NCBI GenBank assembly: GCA_035041965.1
Contig: JAPYMA010000105.1
Location: 1-64,000 of the forward strand
Length of the DNA: 64,000 bases
Direction: 5' to 3'
Source: Anisakis pegreffii
Taxonomy: Eukaryota; Nematoda; Chromadorea; Rhabditida; Anisakidae
Positions 1-12,079 of this stretch are shown here, piece by piece. The translations under genes and the position numbers were made by a program. The notes beneath the pieces are model-generated. The model was not told where the DNA came from. It worked only from the letters and a program-made list of their open reading frames with translations, and did not search any database. The first letter of the stretch is position 1; every line of letters begins with the position of its first letter.

Positions 1-850
1 CCTCCCTACTAACCTTACTAACATTCCTCGGGTTGCGGTTTTAGGTGACAAAATTATGATAAGATAAGGTGATTGAGTGATAAGAATTTCGGTTAGCTGA
101 TAAGAGTTCCGGTAGGCGTAGTTCGATAAGTGATAAGCGTAGTTGAGACTGATTTCGGGCTGAGTTGCACTAGTTCCATGATAAGTTCCATGATAAGAGG
201 CCGGTGAGATGAATTAGAGATAGAGAATTAGAATTCCCAGCGTTTCCTTTAGATTTTGGCTGAGTATCTTCCCATCCCCCCGGGCTCCTGGATGTCTCCT
301 TGGAGACGGTCTCCCCGTTGCTTAGACTCCGTATGCGCGTGATACATGTGTGTTCCTCTGTAGCGGTCTTTTTTCGCGGTCATTTTTATAATAATATTGC
401 GGTCGTGTTGCTGTTTGCTGTTTTGTCGGTTGCTGGTGTCATATTTGTTTCGTTGTCATGAAAATTATTCCGATTTCATTCATGTTGTTAGCAGTCGTTG
501 CGAGGATTTCTGTTAGATATGTTGATCATTTCAAAAAAACATCATCGAATGTTTGAGTAGTGATCAGTCATGAAAAGATATAGTTAGTCATAGAAAATAA
601 TGATAATTCAAATCAAGAAAAAAAAGTAACAGTTGATAATATACCGATATTTACGAGTAAGGATTTTGAGTTGTCGATTGCAGAGAACTATGATGTTGAT
701 CCAAAATAATTTGAGAAATTTATGATTTCCAGTTTTTTCATTTATTACTTTTTGGTTCTAGTTCTGGTTAACTAATGAGATGTTTTGCTGTTATTTTGAA
801 TGTTACTGATATTATTTCTTTTTCTTTTATTACTATTGCTATTATTGATA
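1..850. other. Low-complexity T/G-rich flank, no gene
   Basis: No open frame with protein-like composition, no RNA gene and no recognisable mobile-element ends were seen on either strand. The right part becomes strongly T-rich and leads into the tandem repeat that follows. Confidence 0.5.
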
Positions 851-1160
851 TTAGTGTTATTATTATTTGGTGCTTTTTTATGTGGATGTGATGACGATGA
901 CTTTATTTTTTAATATGTGTTGATTTTTCTATGTTAGTATTATTATTATTTGGTGCTTTTTAATGTGGATGTGATGATGATGGCTTGATTTTTTATTATC
1001 TGTTGATTTTTATGGATGTGATTTATTATTATGTTGGTTTTGTGTGCTGATTTTTCTATGTTAGTATTATTATTATTTGGTGCTTTTTTATGTGGATGTG
1101 ATGACGATGGCTTGATTTTTTATTATGTGTTGATTTTTATGGATGTGATTTATTATTATG
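851..1160. repeat. Three-copy tandem repeat, unit about 83-127 bp
   Basis: A block beginning TTAGT(A/G)TTATTATTATTTGG recurs at about 851, 934 and 1061. Each copy is followed by the same T-rich segment with the words GTGGATGTGATGACGATG and TGTTGATTTTTATG. The second copy is longer because it includes an extra TTATTATTATGTTGG-type segment. It is noncoding, and copy spacing is unequal, so this is a degenerate minisatellite rather than a clean array. Confidence 0.7.
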
Positions 1161-1509
1161 TTTTCTATTGTTTTTTGAGTTACTAATTTGTTTTGTGTTT
1201 ATTGGTTCTATGTTACTAATTTTTCGTTCTGATATTTGATGCAATTTTCTCATGTTTCATATTTTGTGATGATTTTTTGAAATTGATGTGATGACGATGC
1301 ATTGTTTTGAATTTGTTTGTGATGTTATTTTTCATTTCATGTGTTCTGGTTACTAATTTAATTATACTTTTAGTTAGTTAATAGTTTAGTTCTTTGATTA
1401 GTTACTACATTATTTCGATAGTTACTAAATTGTTTGATTAGTTATATTTTAAGTTACTAACTTGTTTTGAGTTTAGTTAGTTCGATGTTATTAATATTTA
1501 TTATTGATA

Positions 1510-1856
1510 TTGCTGTATAATTATTGAAAAGCGAAAAAAAATCAAAAAATAAACAAAAAATAAAAAAACAAAAAAATAATAAAAAATGAAAAAACAAAAA
1601 AATAATAAAATATAAAAAAAACAAAAAATAATAAAATAAAAAAACCAAAAAAATAATAAAAAATAAAAAAACAAAAAAATAATAAAAAACATAAAAACGA
1701 AAAAAATATAAAAAAACAAAAAAATAATAAAAAAAAAAAAAATAAAAAAAATAAAAAATAAAAAAACAAAAAAATAACAAAAAAGGAAAAAATAAAAAAA
1801 GTTATTAAAAATAAAAAAATACAAAAAAACCAAAAAATTAAAAAAAAACAAAAATC
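1510..1856. repeat. A-rich simple repeat, AAAAACAAAAAAATAAT type
   Basis: About 350 bp is almost only A with regular single C and T interruptions, roughly 15-18 bp apart. It gives long Phe/Tyr/Leu-rich open frames on the minus strand, but these are composition artefacts. It is flanked on the left by T-rich DNA, so base strand bias switches abruptly near 1510. Confidence 0.85.
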
Positions 1857-3043
1857 GTGTTCTGGACATTTATCCCATTTACAAATTTCTAATCTTATTT
1901 AGTTTCAGATCCGGATCGACGAACGCTCACAAGACAACAAGCAAAGAGGATGACTCGAAGGAACGAGGCGAAGCAGGCGAAAACTCGAAAGGAAGAGGCT
2001 AAGCCGAAGAGGACTCAAAGGGAACGGACGGACGAACGAGTGGATGGATCGGATCGGAAGAACGAATCAGGGAAGAAATTCGAAAGGACTGAGTGCAAAA
2101 GCGAAAACGGCAAGTCAAGAAATCGCTCGAGCGCAAGACATTGGCAAGTAATTTGGCAACAATTCATCATCAAGGTCGTTTTAGAGGTGAAATCCAAATT
2201 ATCATCCAAATTCATTGCCACCGAATCTCAAATCTCAAACGAGCGATTCCGATGCTCTACGGTCTTCCACCAAATTTTCGGATTACTTCAGTATTCATGT
2301 CGGATCCCCTTTGGAAGATAAACATATATCGTGATATCACATTTTCTATGTTATTTTGATAGGTTTTTCGCTTTCAAACAAGCGCAGGCCTTGACTTGGA
2401 CTTGCATCTGTGAAATCGAACTGTGGTCAAGTACGAATCGAAGTTAAGTCGCAGCAATGGATTAGACCAGAATTGATTGCTTCATTTTATATGCAGCTGA
2501 TGTATATCGTTTCAGTGTGAATGATTTTAGTTACACTTATTCGAATCTTCATTATTTTAGCTCGCCAATCATCATCACTCACTTCAATTGATATTCACCA
2601 TTTCTGCTGATATTGGGCTCGGAAAACATCATAACGATAATTAATGGAAGTGATGGGAAGATAGGAATCAAACATACGACTATTGAATGCTCACTTCCTT
2701 CACCAGTCATTTCTTCGTTTTCATGACTTGTTCGGCAATATACTGAGCAAGCAATTTAGTAGTTCAACGAAAAAATGGAGTGGGAAAGAGAAAATTATTC
2801 AGCTTGTCGTTAATAAATTTGGTTGTTGAATATTACTTTGCGTCAATATGAAGTTAATGAACTCAGAAGCGCTGTCCATTCAGCGGTATATTGATATGTT
2901 ATGAAAACATCACCGATTCGATAGCAGTTTGTGATTTTAAAAAAAAGTAGCGATCAGATGAACAGTGAAGAACTGATGAGTGAATCCGCTTGAAAATCAT
3001 TCGTTATAGCTTTTCATTATTCGAATATTTCTATTTGATTCAG
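1857..3043. other. No supported gene
   Basis: Positions 1950-2160 are purine-rich on the plus strand and stay open in two frames, giving a Lys/Arg/Glu-rich peptide without any recognisable domain. I do not call it a gene. The rest contains no exon-like segment that I could recognise. Confidence 0.4.
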
Positions 3044-3465
3044 CCGCAAATAACTGAATATCATGGATATCCAACAGAGATTCATAATGTTACAACCGAA
3101 GATGGATATATTCTACGGTTGCATCGAATTCCGTTCAGTCGACAAGGCAAGCGATCATATTTTCTTAGCGCGTAATTCTCGCTTCCCTTGTCCATCGCTT
3201 AATTGCGAAATAGGGGGAATTTAAGCGAAGAATCGCACACTGTATAGAAATGGAAAAACAAATCATGCTAATAGAAATGGAAAAATCTCATCAATCCCAA
3301 TTTTCGTTACGTCAATCTTCTGATTTGAAGATCTCCGTTCACTTGAAGAATGAAAAGCGGTCTGCTTATTAATAATGAACTATTTAGGAAATCGCACAAA
3401 ACAGGCGACAAGAAACCCGCTGTTTTTCTGGAACATGGCTTAATCGGCTCAAGTGCAGTTTGGGT
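3044..3465 (+). pseudogene. Acid-lipase N-terminal fragment (plus-strand part of a split locus)
   Basis: An exon-like piece after an acceptor at 3041-3043 encodes EYHGYPTEIHNVTTEDGYIL followed by RLHRIP, the signature start of the nematode/animal acid-lipase family (LIPL, LIPA-like, AB-hydrolase-associated lipase region). A second piece at about 3403-3462 encodes KKPAVFLEHGLIGSSAVWVT, the oxyanion HGL-x-SS-x-W-V segment. The nucleophile exon (GHSQG) is not found downstream on this strand. The C-terminal half of the same family instead lies on the minus strand at 3819-4992. Such enzymes hydrolyse neutral lipids in lysosome-related organelles. Family assignment is secure; the pseudogene call is inference from the missing core and inverted continuation. 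Confidence 0.7.
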
Positions 3466-3818
3466 AACAGATTTTTTTGCCGTTCACTTAGGCGTGTGCA
3501 TATTACGGATTGTTTTGAACTTTCGTTGGTTCGCTTTGTGATTTGAGTCAGGTGTAACTGGACAGAGCGAACAACTCAAAATTCTGAGTAATCGGAAAAC
3601 GAATAAACGGAAAGAGGCGCAATTTGGCAATACTTTAACTCCATATGGAAATGAACTGATCATTGCGAGCAACACTGATGGGAGTAACGTTTTCTAAGCT
3701 GTTCGTGAAAACATGTCAGGTGCCGGAACTTCACCGTCATAATCATTTCTTATTTAGAATTCATACCAAACGCCTGATCGAACACGAACAGGAAGTCAAT
3801 AAATGCCGTCGAGCAAAT

Positions 3819-4992
3819 TTATCCAGGCGTTTTGTTAAATTGGTGAAGTTCAATTACGAAACGTAAACACAAAGAACACATAGCAAATGAATATTTATAA
3901 CAGTTCAATAGTATCTTGGTCACCTTTATCATGTTTATAATTGGTATGTATATTTGTGGTGCTGCATGAGTTCCCCAAATGAAATCAAAGTGGTTGAAGT
4001 CGGCCAATTCGTTATTTTCAATGATGTATTCCTTGGGAATCACTGCCAATAAACCATCCTGAAAGTATGTTTTCATAGTGGAGCTCTTTAAATTCTAAGG
4101 GTGGATGTGATGTTTTAGGTTACTTCTTTGAGAACATTGCTTCCAAACAAAATGCACATCCTTGTATGATTAACTTTCCAGTTGAACGAAAGGCTGTCCA
4201 ATCAAAAAGTTGGTTCACCTGTATATCACGTTTATCTGTCAGCCAGTCAGCATCACTCCAATATAAATAAACCGGAGCGTTTACGAGTGACAGATTGTAA
4301 GCGGGCGGTGTGGGCTGTAACAAAACATTTTTGAAATATTCACTGATAGGCATCTGAATCCAATGGAAACGATCCGAACGTGACTGCATTTCTAACGTTG
4401 TGTTCTCTGATCACTTGATGGTGCAATGAAAGCCTTGGAAAACGTTTCTGTCACGATTACCGAAGAGGCTCTACTTCAGAACATCGGTGGTATGTTTCAA
4501 AATTAATGCAATTTTTTCGCACTTGATGGTTCCCAAGTGAATTTCAAAAACTTACAGTGCCATATCACATCATGTTTTTCTCTTCTGATCCCAAATCATA
4601 TTTTTGAACTCGCTTAGCGTTCACCATTTGTGCCCAATGAACGAGATTCGCTAGCGATGTTCCAGCTGGCAAATGTGTCATATAGACTGGAATTCGGGTC
4701 TGCAATTCAAAAAGTTTTCATTCACCAGTCAATCAATATTAATGATGTTTAGCAGACAACTGCAAAGTGATTACAAGTTGTACGGGACAGGTGCACTGAA
4801 AACAATGCTGAACGGTGTGAAATTATCACCTGATTCATCTGGCTCGTGTCGGGACCAGTCATTTGGAACATTATATTCTCGCAGTATTCGACGACTTTGT
4901 GAGTGAACAGGTTGCTTCACTCATTTAGCGAAAGAGCGAATTGTTTGGCATGAATTCACCGTTGAATTTGGCTAACATCTGGAACTCTTCAC
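3819..4992 (-). pseudogene. Acid-lipase C-terminal fragment with stops and a frameshift
   Basis: Read on the minus strand, exon-like pieces give in order: a GEFMPNN segment (about 4992-4925), VVEYCENIMFQMTGPDTSQM (about 4915-4835), TRIPVYMTHLPAGTSLANLV (4699-4556), PTPPAYNLSLVNAPVYLYW with SDADWL (4314-4219) and NHFDFIWG (4058-3819). These match lipase lid, strand-8 Asp (DADWL) and catalytic His (NHFDF) regions with conserved splice sites. Lesions: an in-frame TAA at 4927-4925 followed by a frame change, and a TGA at 4567-4565 just before YGT. No nucleophile exon was found further upstream. The remnant is therefore probably nonfunctional. Confidence 0.75.
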
Positions 4993-7536
4993 CTAGATTA
5001 TGAATTGGAGGAATATGTAATCGAACATGCTGAGATGTTGAACTTACGACAATGAAACAAATTCAGTGATGTTATCGGTGATCATCTTATCGAATAGGAT
5101 GATCGATTTTCTTCAAAGGAAACAGGATTGTTGATAATAACATGCATGAATGCATGAATTGAACGGAGTTGCCACCATCTATCTTGATCATGCACTTAAT
5201 TTTGGTGATTCGTTAAGACAACAGCGAGTCTCAGCAAAACTGCTACGCACAGCTGATGATTGATTTCCTGCAGACGATATGATCCACCAAAGTGAAGTGA
5301 TAGATTAGGGTAGTGGTGCTTTGAGCAGAATAAGTGCTTCTCTTGATTACATTGTCTGAACCAACAAATACGTCCAACGAAGGTAGAGTGTGACAAATGA
5401 TGATTCTGAATAAGATTTCTTCTAGGTTACTATTCGTGTAAGGGACACGAATGCGGTCGCATTATGCGGATGAAATAGATTGCATAAAATATAAAAGCAG
5501 TCATTTCAGTACGAACATGCAGTTTAACATGAAATTGTATATGATGTCTACGGCACCGAAATCGTCGTAACATTTGAAGGAAAATGATCGCATACGCTCG
5601 TTTTCAACAATCATCGACCAAATGGCTAATCGGCACTAGCTGAATGCACATAAATTGAAGTGCTTGCAATCGCAACGATTGGTAAGAGATGACTTGTAAA
5701 CGCTGAATTTGAGTGTGAGTGCAAAATCACCACTCGAATGAAGTTGTTGTTGAGCACTGTAAAAACAGTAGCGAACAGACGCTCAACATCACTCACTCGT
5801 GCTTGGCTTGGAGAATGCAGTCGAAGGATATTGTTGCCTTGGTCGTGGCTCTGTTTTTAACAATGGTAGTATACTGGCGTTCCATCGTGAAAGATTGGAT
5901 AAATCACCACTTTTCAGCAATCAAAACCGTGCTTCACTAGTGATAATGTCCTTCTCAATAGCCAATCTTATGCCTGTAATCACCTGCTTTCGTATAGAAA
6001 TGCTGCAATTCGTATGGAAATCCCCATTTTCACTGCTCTGCTGCGATTCGTATAGATATCCCCATTTTTCACTGCGATGGAGGAAACGGTGATGTCGACA
6101 ACATTGGTTCGAACTTCCGTCCATCAATTTTCTTTAAAAATGCATTATTTACGAGGACTTGCACATCATGATGGCACAGTGCCTCAGTTCGTTGAAAACA
6201 GTCCTTACGATCATCTTGCATTCGGCATCATGAATTTATGGCCAGGACCCAGTGATAACTTACCACCACAAGTATTTCATGTGTCTCTCAAGGCTGAAAA
6301 AATGGATGTTTGACGAGAAAACGTTAAACTAACTATGAATTCCATGCATTCCGATATCAATCAGGTCTAATCCACGCCTATCCGTATATTTTTATAACAC
6401 CTTCGCTAGGACTGTGCGCATCGTGATTGATGTCCTACTCTGAACAACAAAAACGAATTTCAGTGCCATTTACAAGCGGTAAATTTTGAATGATTTCTTG
6501 CTGAACCACACTCCATCTCAAATATCCACTTCAGCCCTATCCCACGAAGTTTACTCTTTGGTCAACTTCAAGTATAGCTCCATTTGTTGACGATTTCATT
6601 CGCTCACAATCATTTTCATTTGCAGACATTTGCAGTCTAATGTACGCTGCTTGTCTTGTACTTATCAGAAAAGCGTCTGATCGAGACATGTGCGAACTTT
6701 CCAATAATTTTTGCCTTTTGAATGAAGCAGGTTTGTTGAATTTTGCTTTTCTTTCATTTTCGAAATCACCCGAAACTTGACGTGATTGAATTTTGTTATG
6801 AGAGAATTGTGGCGAGAGTTGCCGACGTTTTGAAAAACATGTGGAACATCAACAGATTGCGTTTTTTCACATATTACTCGAGCGGACTACCTCTTGAGAT
6901 GTTTTGTCATTTCATGGAATTAAACAGCAGTAATGCGGCCGTTTTGGAACAATGATCAACTCTCTTCAGTTTTATTTTGGATATTTATCAGCAATACAAA
7001 TCGCTAATACCACTCAATTTTAAGATGAACGAACATACGAGGCCAATTAATTTGCATCTCTGAAGTTTACGTTGGAAAGGATTCTCCGATTCCGCTCCTG
7101 GTTGTTTAAAACCTTCCTTTCGTTCAAGCGAAAAGGTGCTTCGATCACATTCCGGGCATCAGATCGCAGATTTCTGCTTCAAGCAGATATTGTTAGCGTT
7201 CACCGTTTTTTTCATTTGCAAGCAATCTTTAAAATATACTCCCGAAAGATTCCGATTCGTTTTGTTCGTTTCGCACTCGATAAACACTTTTTATCAATGT
7301 TGCAATCGCTATCATCCATTGCCCTAATAAGGCTTGAATCAAACCTTAAACAGTATCGAAATTAATACGAATCATAATCTTTTCTTGAATCTCCGCTCGA
7401 CACTCCTCAAATTTGAATTTGTAGGAACACCGCCTTGACTGAAAACCTGAGAAGGCACCACTTAAACAGAACTTCCACTGGTTTTCGCATTGCTATAACT
7501 TCACTCGAACATCACTAAGTAACCTTCATCCGAAAA
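4993..7536. other. No recognised gene
   Basis: Open stretches exist on the plus strand at about 5799-5938, 6123-6313 and 6743-6955. None shows a domain I know, and I could not join them by splice sites into a reading frame. They may be exon remnants. A short tandem repeat lies at 5990-6075. Confidence 0.4.
5990..6075. repeat. Short tandem repeat, about 41 bp unit
   Basis: The words TTCGTATAGAAATGCTGC, ATTCGTATGGAAATCCCCAT and ATTCGTATAGATATCCCCAT follow each other, the last two followed by TTTCACTGC. This is roughly two and a half copies of a degenerate unit. Confidence 0.6.
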
Positions 7537-7580
7537 GCTTTGCGTGCGAGAAGTCGGGGGTTCGAATCCCTCATCCTTCA
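7537..7580 (+). pseudogene. 3' half of a tRNA-Ala(TGC)-like sequence
   Basis: The sequence has an anticodon-loop-like GCTTTGCGTGCGAG, a T-arm with GGGGG, loop TTCGAAT and CCCTC, and a 7-nt acceptor strand ending in A. It matches the layout of the 3' half of tRNA-Ala(TGC). The upstream side gives no D-arm and no complementary acceptor strand, and the 5' half of the anticodon stem does not pair well. It is best read as a truncated tRNA pseudogene or the head of a tRNA-derived SINE. Confidence 0.45.
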
Positions 7581-9067
7581 GACGCTTTTTTTCGGTGTTG
7601 TAAATATTCACTTGCTTAACAATCGCTTGAATAATCGATAACACTGTAAAAAGAAGTTTCCAGCATTTTATGCATGAAAAATGCAGAATTTGATGGTTTC
7701 ATATACGCAATATTTTGTGACAACCGTGGCAAACATTGAAAGTTGATCGAATGAAAACAAAAATTTCATTTTGAACAGCAATGATGAAAAAAATGATAAT
7801 AATAACGATCAAGTACAACAAAACATGACAATGCTTGTAAGCACTAACCACAGCAATGAACCCAATGAAGCCAATAATAACAAGAAACAATAATGAATGT
7901 GTTACTCAAATGGAACTCAAATCCACATCTAGTCCTTTTATCCATACTTCCGTGTAACAATAACTCTTGTGATCTATTGTTCATAGTCTTACTCATTCAA
8001 AATTTTTGACTGACAATTTTTGTATTCAGTATCCGCGCACTGGTCCAACATAATGCTCATGCAAATCTCGATTCCGCATCTCTACGATCGGAGGCGTTTC
8101 TTGCCGTGCTTATTCCTTCCTTGATGGCAATGTAAAACACTGAAACATTGGTAGGAATACACGTTTCGGTCTGCTTAACGATGATTTTTTCTCGGTCAGC
8201 CGTTACAAGCAAGAATGTAAGCGAGAATATTGATAACTCGGTCAACATTGCTCTCAAAATTTGAAACATCGATAATCACTGATGAAATGGTACTGTAAAA
8301 GAAATCAAAAAAATCGTTAATGTCTATTATAATTGCAGTTTTTATTAGCATTATTTATTGATGAGTTGCACCTAAGTGTCATTATCGCTGTCAACAATTT
8401 GGTAAGTGCTCAACTTATTACCATTGCATTTCTTTGCGAATAGTTGAAGCTGTTTTGGTGCCCTATGTGAGCAAGGAGCTGAAAGAAATTAGAGAAAATT
8501 ATTCAATCATTTATTTATTCACTCACTAGCACATGGCTTAACAGCAATGACGTTTTGTTGTGTAACAGTTACATCGAAATTTTCAGAGTTATCGTTACTT
8601 TCGTAACCGTAACAGTTTTCATGCTGGTGTTATACATCGAATCCTCGTTGTTGCCTAAGTGAACGAACGAATAAATAATTTTCTACAATTCCTCTTCTTT
8701 ATTTCATGAAGCAGAGGAACGGTTCCAGTTATTCTCAACAAATACATTTACTGTACATTCTATTGCTGAACTTACGCGGTTGCATGAACTCGTCAATGTT
8801 CTCATTACTGTGCATGTTATCATTATCACTCTTTTACTGACCGTTTCTTGATAGTTCAGGCAACATTCACTGTAATAATTATTACTCCTACATCAGTCAT
8901 CATTGCGATGCTTGATGATATTATTACAATTGATCTTATTGCTTACACAATGTGAACGTTTTTCAGATGGATAGACAACAATGCCTTAACGTTACTATTA
9001 TTACTGACAGTCGTACAGTAATAGTATCCTGAAATGTTCCGCAATCTTTTCGAATTCGTTCCGTTCA
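7581..9067. other. No supported gene; two hydrophobic minus-strand ORFs
   Basis: On the minus strand 7890-7699 encodes a peptide with two hydrophobic stretches (IIGFIGFIAVVSAY and LLYLIVIIIIFFIIAV), vaguely like tetraspanin helices 2-3 but without a CCG motif. Positions 8269-8057 encode a peptide starting with a signal-like hydrophobic segment. I could not connect these by splice sites or to a family, so they are noted, not called. Confidence 0.25.
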
Positions 9068-11570
9068 TTATTTTTTCCACATTTGCGTGAGTAAAGTAAA
9101 ATGTTGATGACTTTCTTTCTCGGTATCATATTGTTGCTGTAGTGAAATTCTCTTCTGTATAATAGTACTCATTGGCTTCGAGAAGTCGTCACTTTGAGAA
9201 CGAGATTCTCGACATTGACCACTCAAGACGAACCGTTCCTCTTGGCCGATCAATACCTGGTTATGAGGTTCGATCTCGTCGTATCTCAGCCACACGGAAT
9301 TTGACGAGGATTCTTATCGATGACGCTTCCGATTCGTATCATTTTCATTCACCAATTTGGCAAATGATCGCCTAAAGCTGTTAATCCTGAATAATGATGG
9401 TGACGGGAGATAGTTGAATGCCGAAGTCGATGCGGGGGCTTCCCAACAAATTTGTTTCGTCGAAATTTTCAGCACCCATCGACGCGCTTAGAAGAAATTT
9501 TTTGATTCAGCTGCTCACGATTCCCCGATATGGTCCACAGCATTTGGTATGCGACACCGAATCTGTGTGCTCGAACCGGGATCAAATTTTGCTAACATTT
9601 GCTAACATCAGTCACTTCTTACTGGCGATAACTTACAAATTTTTGTCTTCTTTTCTTTTTCATTGTACCACTTAAGGCCCATAATGTTGCAGTAACTGAC
9701 AATGAATATGAAAATTCGAGGGGAACTCACCTTGCAATTTGTCTCAGTTGTGAATTTTTGGCAACGGCAAGCAGCGGAAACATTGAGCCATACACTGTAG
9801 TGAGCAAAATGATCAGTTCCGAAAATGGCGCTGAGCTGTGAATTGCCTCACCGTTGAATGTACTGAATTTCAGTGATGAACGCAACAACAGTAATGTTAG
9901 CCATGTCAGTGAGAACGCTCACACTGATGATATTCTAATGTTTTTAAACATGATATTCAATGTTGATAGAACGCAACATTATAGTTGATGCTGTTATTTA
10001 ATGATTTTTAATGATGATAATAGTTTTCTGGCAAAACTCATGAGGAATGCAAACGAAAATTCAGCTTACTTATCCAAAAAAGCGAACATGAGTAGTGCCA
10101 CCAATGATAGCCCACTTAAAATGGCCAAAGATGCCATAGTAGGGACGAGAATATGCATCATTCGGATATTTTCCTGGAATTTTTCAACTCATCAATGCAT
10201 TTCGATTACCAGTCGTTTTTTTGATGGAATATTTGATAGTTAGCCTGATTGATTTAAGTGTATCTGCGAGTCACTTAAGCTGCGGATTACATTTGGTTTC
10301 AGATTCACCTTAACAGACAGCTACATTCAGGTACATATGAACTACCAAACACAAGTCAAGGAAACAGTAGCATGAGAACAATGACAAATTACTATGAGTA
10401 GCACCTTTTCACAACTTTGCGACGATAGATTACAGGTGGGTACTGGAAAAATGTGAGGAATGAAGCGGGAGATTTGATTGTTCTTAGGTAAATGCATCTC
10501 TTTGGAACTGTAGAAATGCTACATTGGTCGAAACAAATTACCGCTAGTAAAAGCGAATGGCCAGTAAAAGCAGTCAATGCTTTCGTGACTGTCTGCATAA
10601 TTCAATCCTCAGAGAAGATAAAATATGAATCTTATGAGTGATAGATCACTTTTGTCCAATGCGGATTTGTATCGCTTAGCGGAAAGGTGGTGGAGGGTAA
10701 TCCGAAAGATACTCAGACCTTGCGATCGCGCAATGCAGTCGTCTGCACTATCTTCAAAAGTGTCGTGAAGGCTGCTCTATCAATGACTTTCGTTCGATCA
10801 GACAAATAAGAAAACGACTAAAGAATCAGGATTTGAATGAGGAACGAATAAACGAATAAATCAGTGATGCACCTGCAGCTGATAACGTTCACTGAGAGAA
10901 TGTAATGAGTGATTGATGAATTGAGTGATACGTTTCCGTTGATTCACTCTAAGTAGCACCAGTGATAGCAGCAACGTTATCAGTTCGATTATGCAGATGC
11001 TGGTGACTGAGAAGAGTGCCGATCGAGGTTTCGCCACATATATCGAACAATATCGGACGTAACCTGGTAGAACCCGATTGTAGGTCACCGCCACTGTGAT
11101 AGCCAATGCAACCAGCCACTGTAATTAACATAAAGATGATGTTAATTACAACGATGATTCCGAGTGAATGAGTACAGTCAAAATGGCACACTGATCATGA
11201 AAATATCTTAACAGCAAATCTGCTGATCATGATGACAATACTCTCTTTTAAGTACGATGCAAATAGTGAACAATATCAACACCAATAATAATAATATCGC
11301 TATTAGTAAATGAAAATGATAACCTGCAAAATCACTAGTGATATTCCGACAAAAACAGAGCCATGAAGTTCGTAAGTTTGAAAGTGTATGGTTGCAATGG
11401 TTCTCTCAGTAGCCAGAACGATACTTCCAAGTATGGTCGCGTAAATAGCAAATAAAATTGAAGATCGAACAAGACCGCAATGATACGATTCGATCATAAA
11501 CGAGCAAGCATCAGTCCATTCATCGTCAACATTATCACTGTTGCTGTTCCATATCAGAGTGACAAACAAA
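9068..11570 (-). CDS. Serpentine chemoreceptor GPCR (Sra/Srab-like), 5' incomplete, probably damaged
   Basis: Five minus-strand pieces line up as a nematode 7TM chemoreceptor. 11570-11324: a Cys-x8-Cys segment (CSFMIESYHC) and the TM3-end motif ERTIATIHFQTYE. 11118-10873: TM4-TM5, ending SLSERYQLQ. 10173-10070: ENIRMMHILVP plus a hydrophobic helix. About 9923-9731: TM6-TM7, with SAPFSELIILLTTVYG and FPLLAVAKNSQLRQIA. 9284-9068: cytoplasmic tail ending in ESHQHFTLLTQMWKK, like the family's usual E-x-YF-x2-L-x3-W end. The ER-x-x-AT-x5-YE and LSERYQ motifs are typical of Sra-superfamily receptors, which sense external chemicals in ciliated neurons. The first exon(s) with TM1-2 were not found, and the join into the TM6-7 piece does not keep frame. 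It could be a recent pseudogene. Confidence 0.7.
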
Positions 11571-12079
11571 CTGAAATCTCCATCATGTTAATTTCTACTC
11601 AAATACAGCAAAATATGATGACCAATCAAAGATTCAGGAAAATCACATATATCTCAGGGTATACTGTAACAGGTCTGGAGCAATGATTTAGATTGCTTTG
11701 AAATACATGATGGTATGACACATGATGCTATTAGGATGGTGGATTCGCTTGAAAGGAAACAGGGTTCATGAAAAACTAGTCTTCAAACTTCGTTTAGCAC
11801 AGAGTAGGGATGGAGAAACAGCAAGGAATAAAGCATTTATAGTGTGACGTTTAATCCATACTAGGGTGAATCCCACCATGACATCAGGAAGCTTGAATGA
11901 TCATCAATGTTTAACAGTTAGGGGTTTGCACAGAAAAAGCTGCCGTCTACGACTTTTGCTCTATTTTTCCGTTGTTTACAGTACGTCATCAAAAAACCTC
12001 GGTTTCACCTCAGACGCTGTGGGCGAGGTTACGTATCAATATCTTGCATTGTATAACGCATATAATACATTCCTACAGA
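11571..12079. other. No supported gene; expected place of the chemoreceptor 5' exon
   Basis: The missing N-terminal exon of the minus-strand chemoreceptor should lie here or beyond, but no segment with TM1-TM2 character could be recognised. The plus-strand open frame beginning near 11866 runs into the satellite and is not gene-like. Confidence 0.4.

Noticed and set aside
1457..1869. Phe/Tyr-rich minus-strand open frames
   Set aside because: Product of the A-rich simple repeat; no domain, no conservation-like composition.
1950..2359. Lys/Arg/Glu-rich open frames on the plus strand
   Set aside because: Purine-rich DNA open in two frames at once, without splice context or recognisable domain.
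7699..7890. Tetraspanin gene
   Set aside because: Two hydrophobic stretches only; the CCG motif and further helices are missing.
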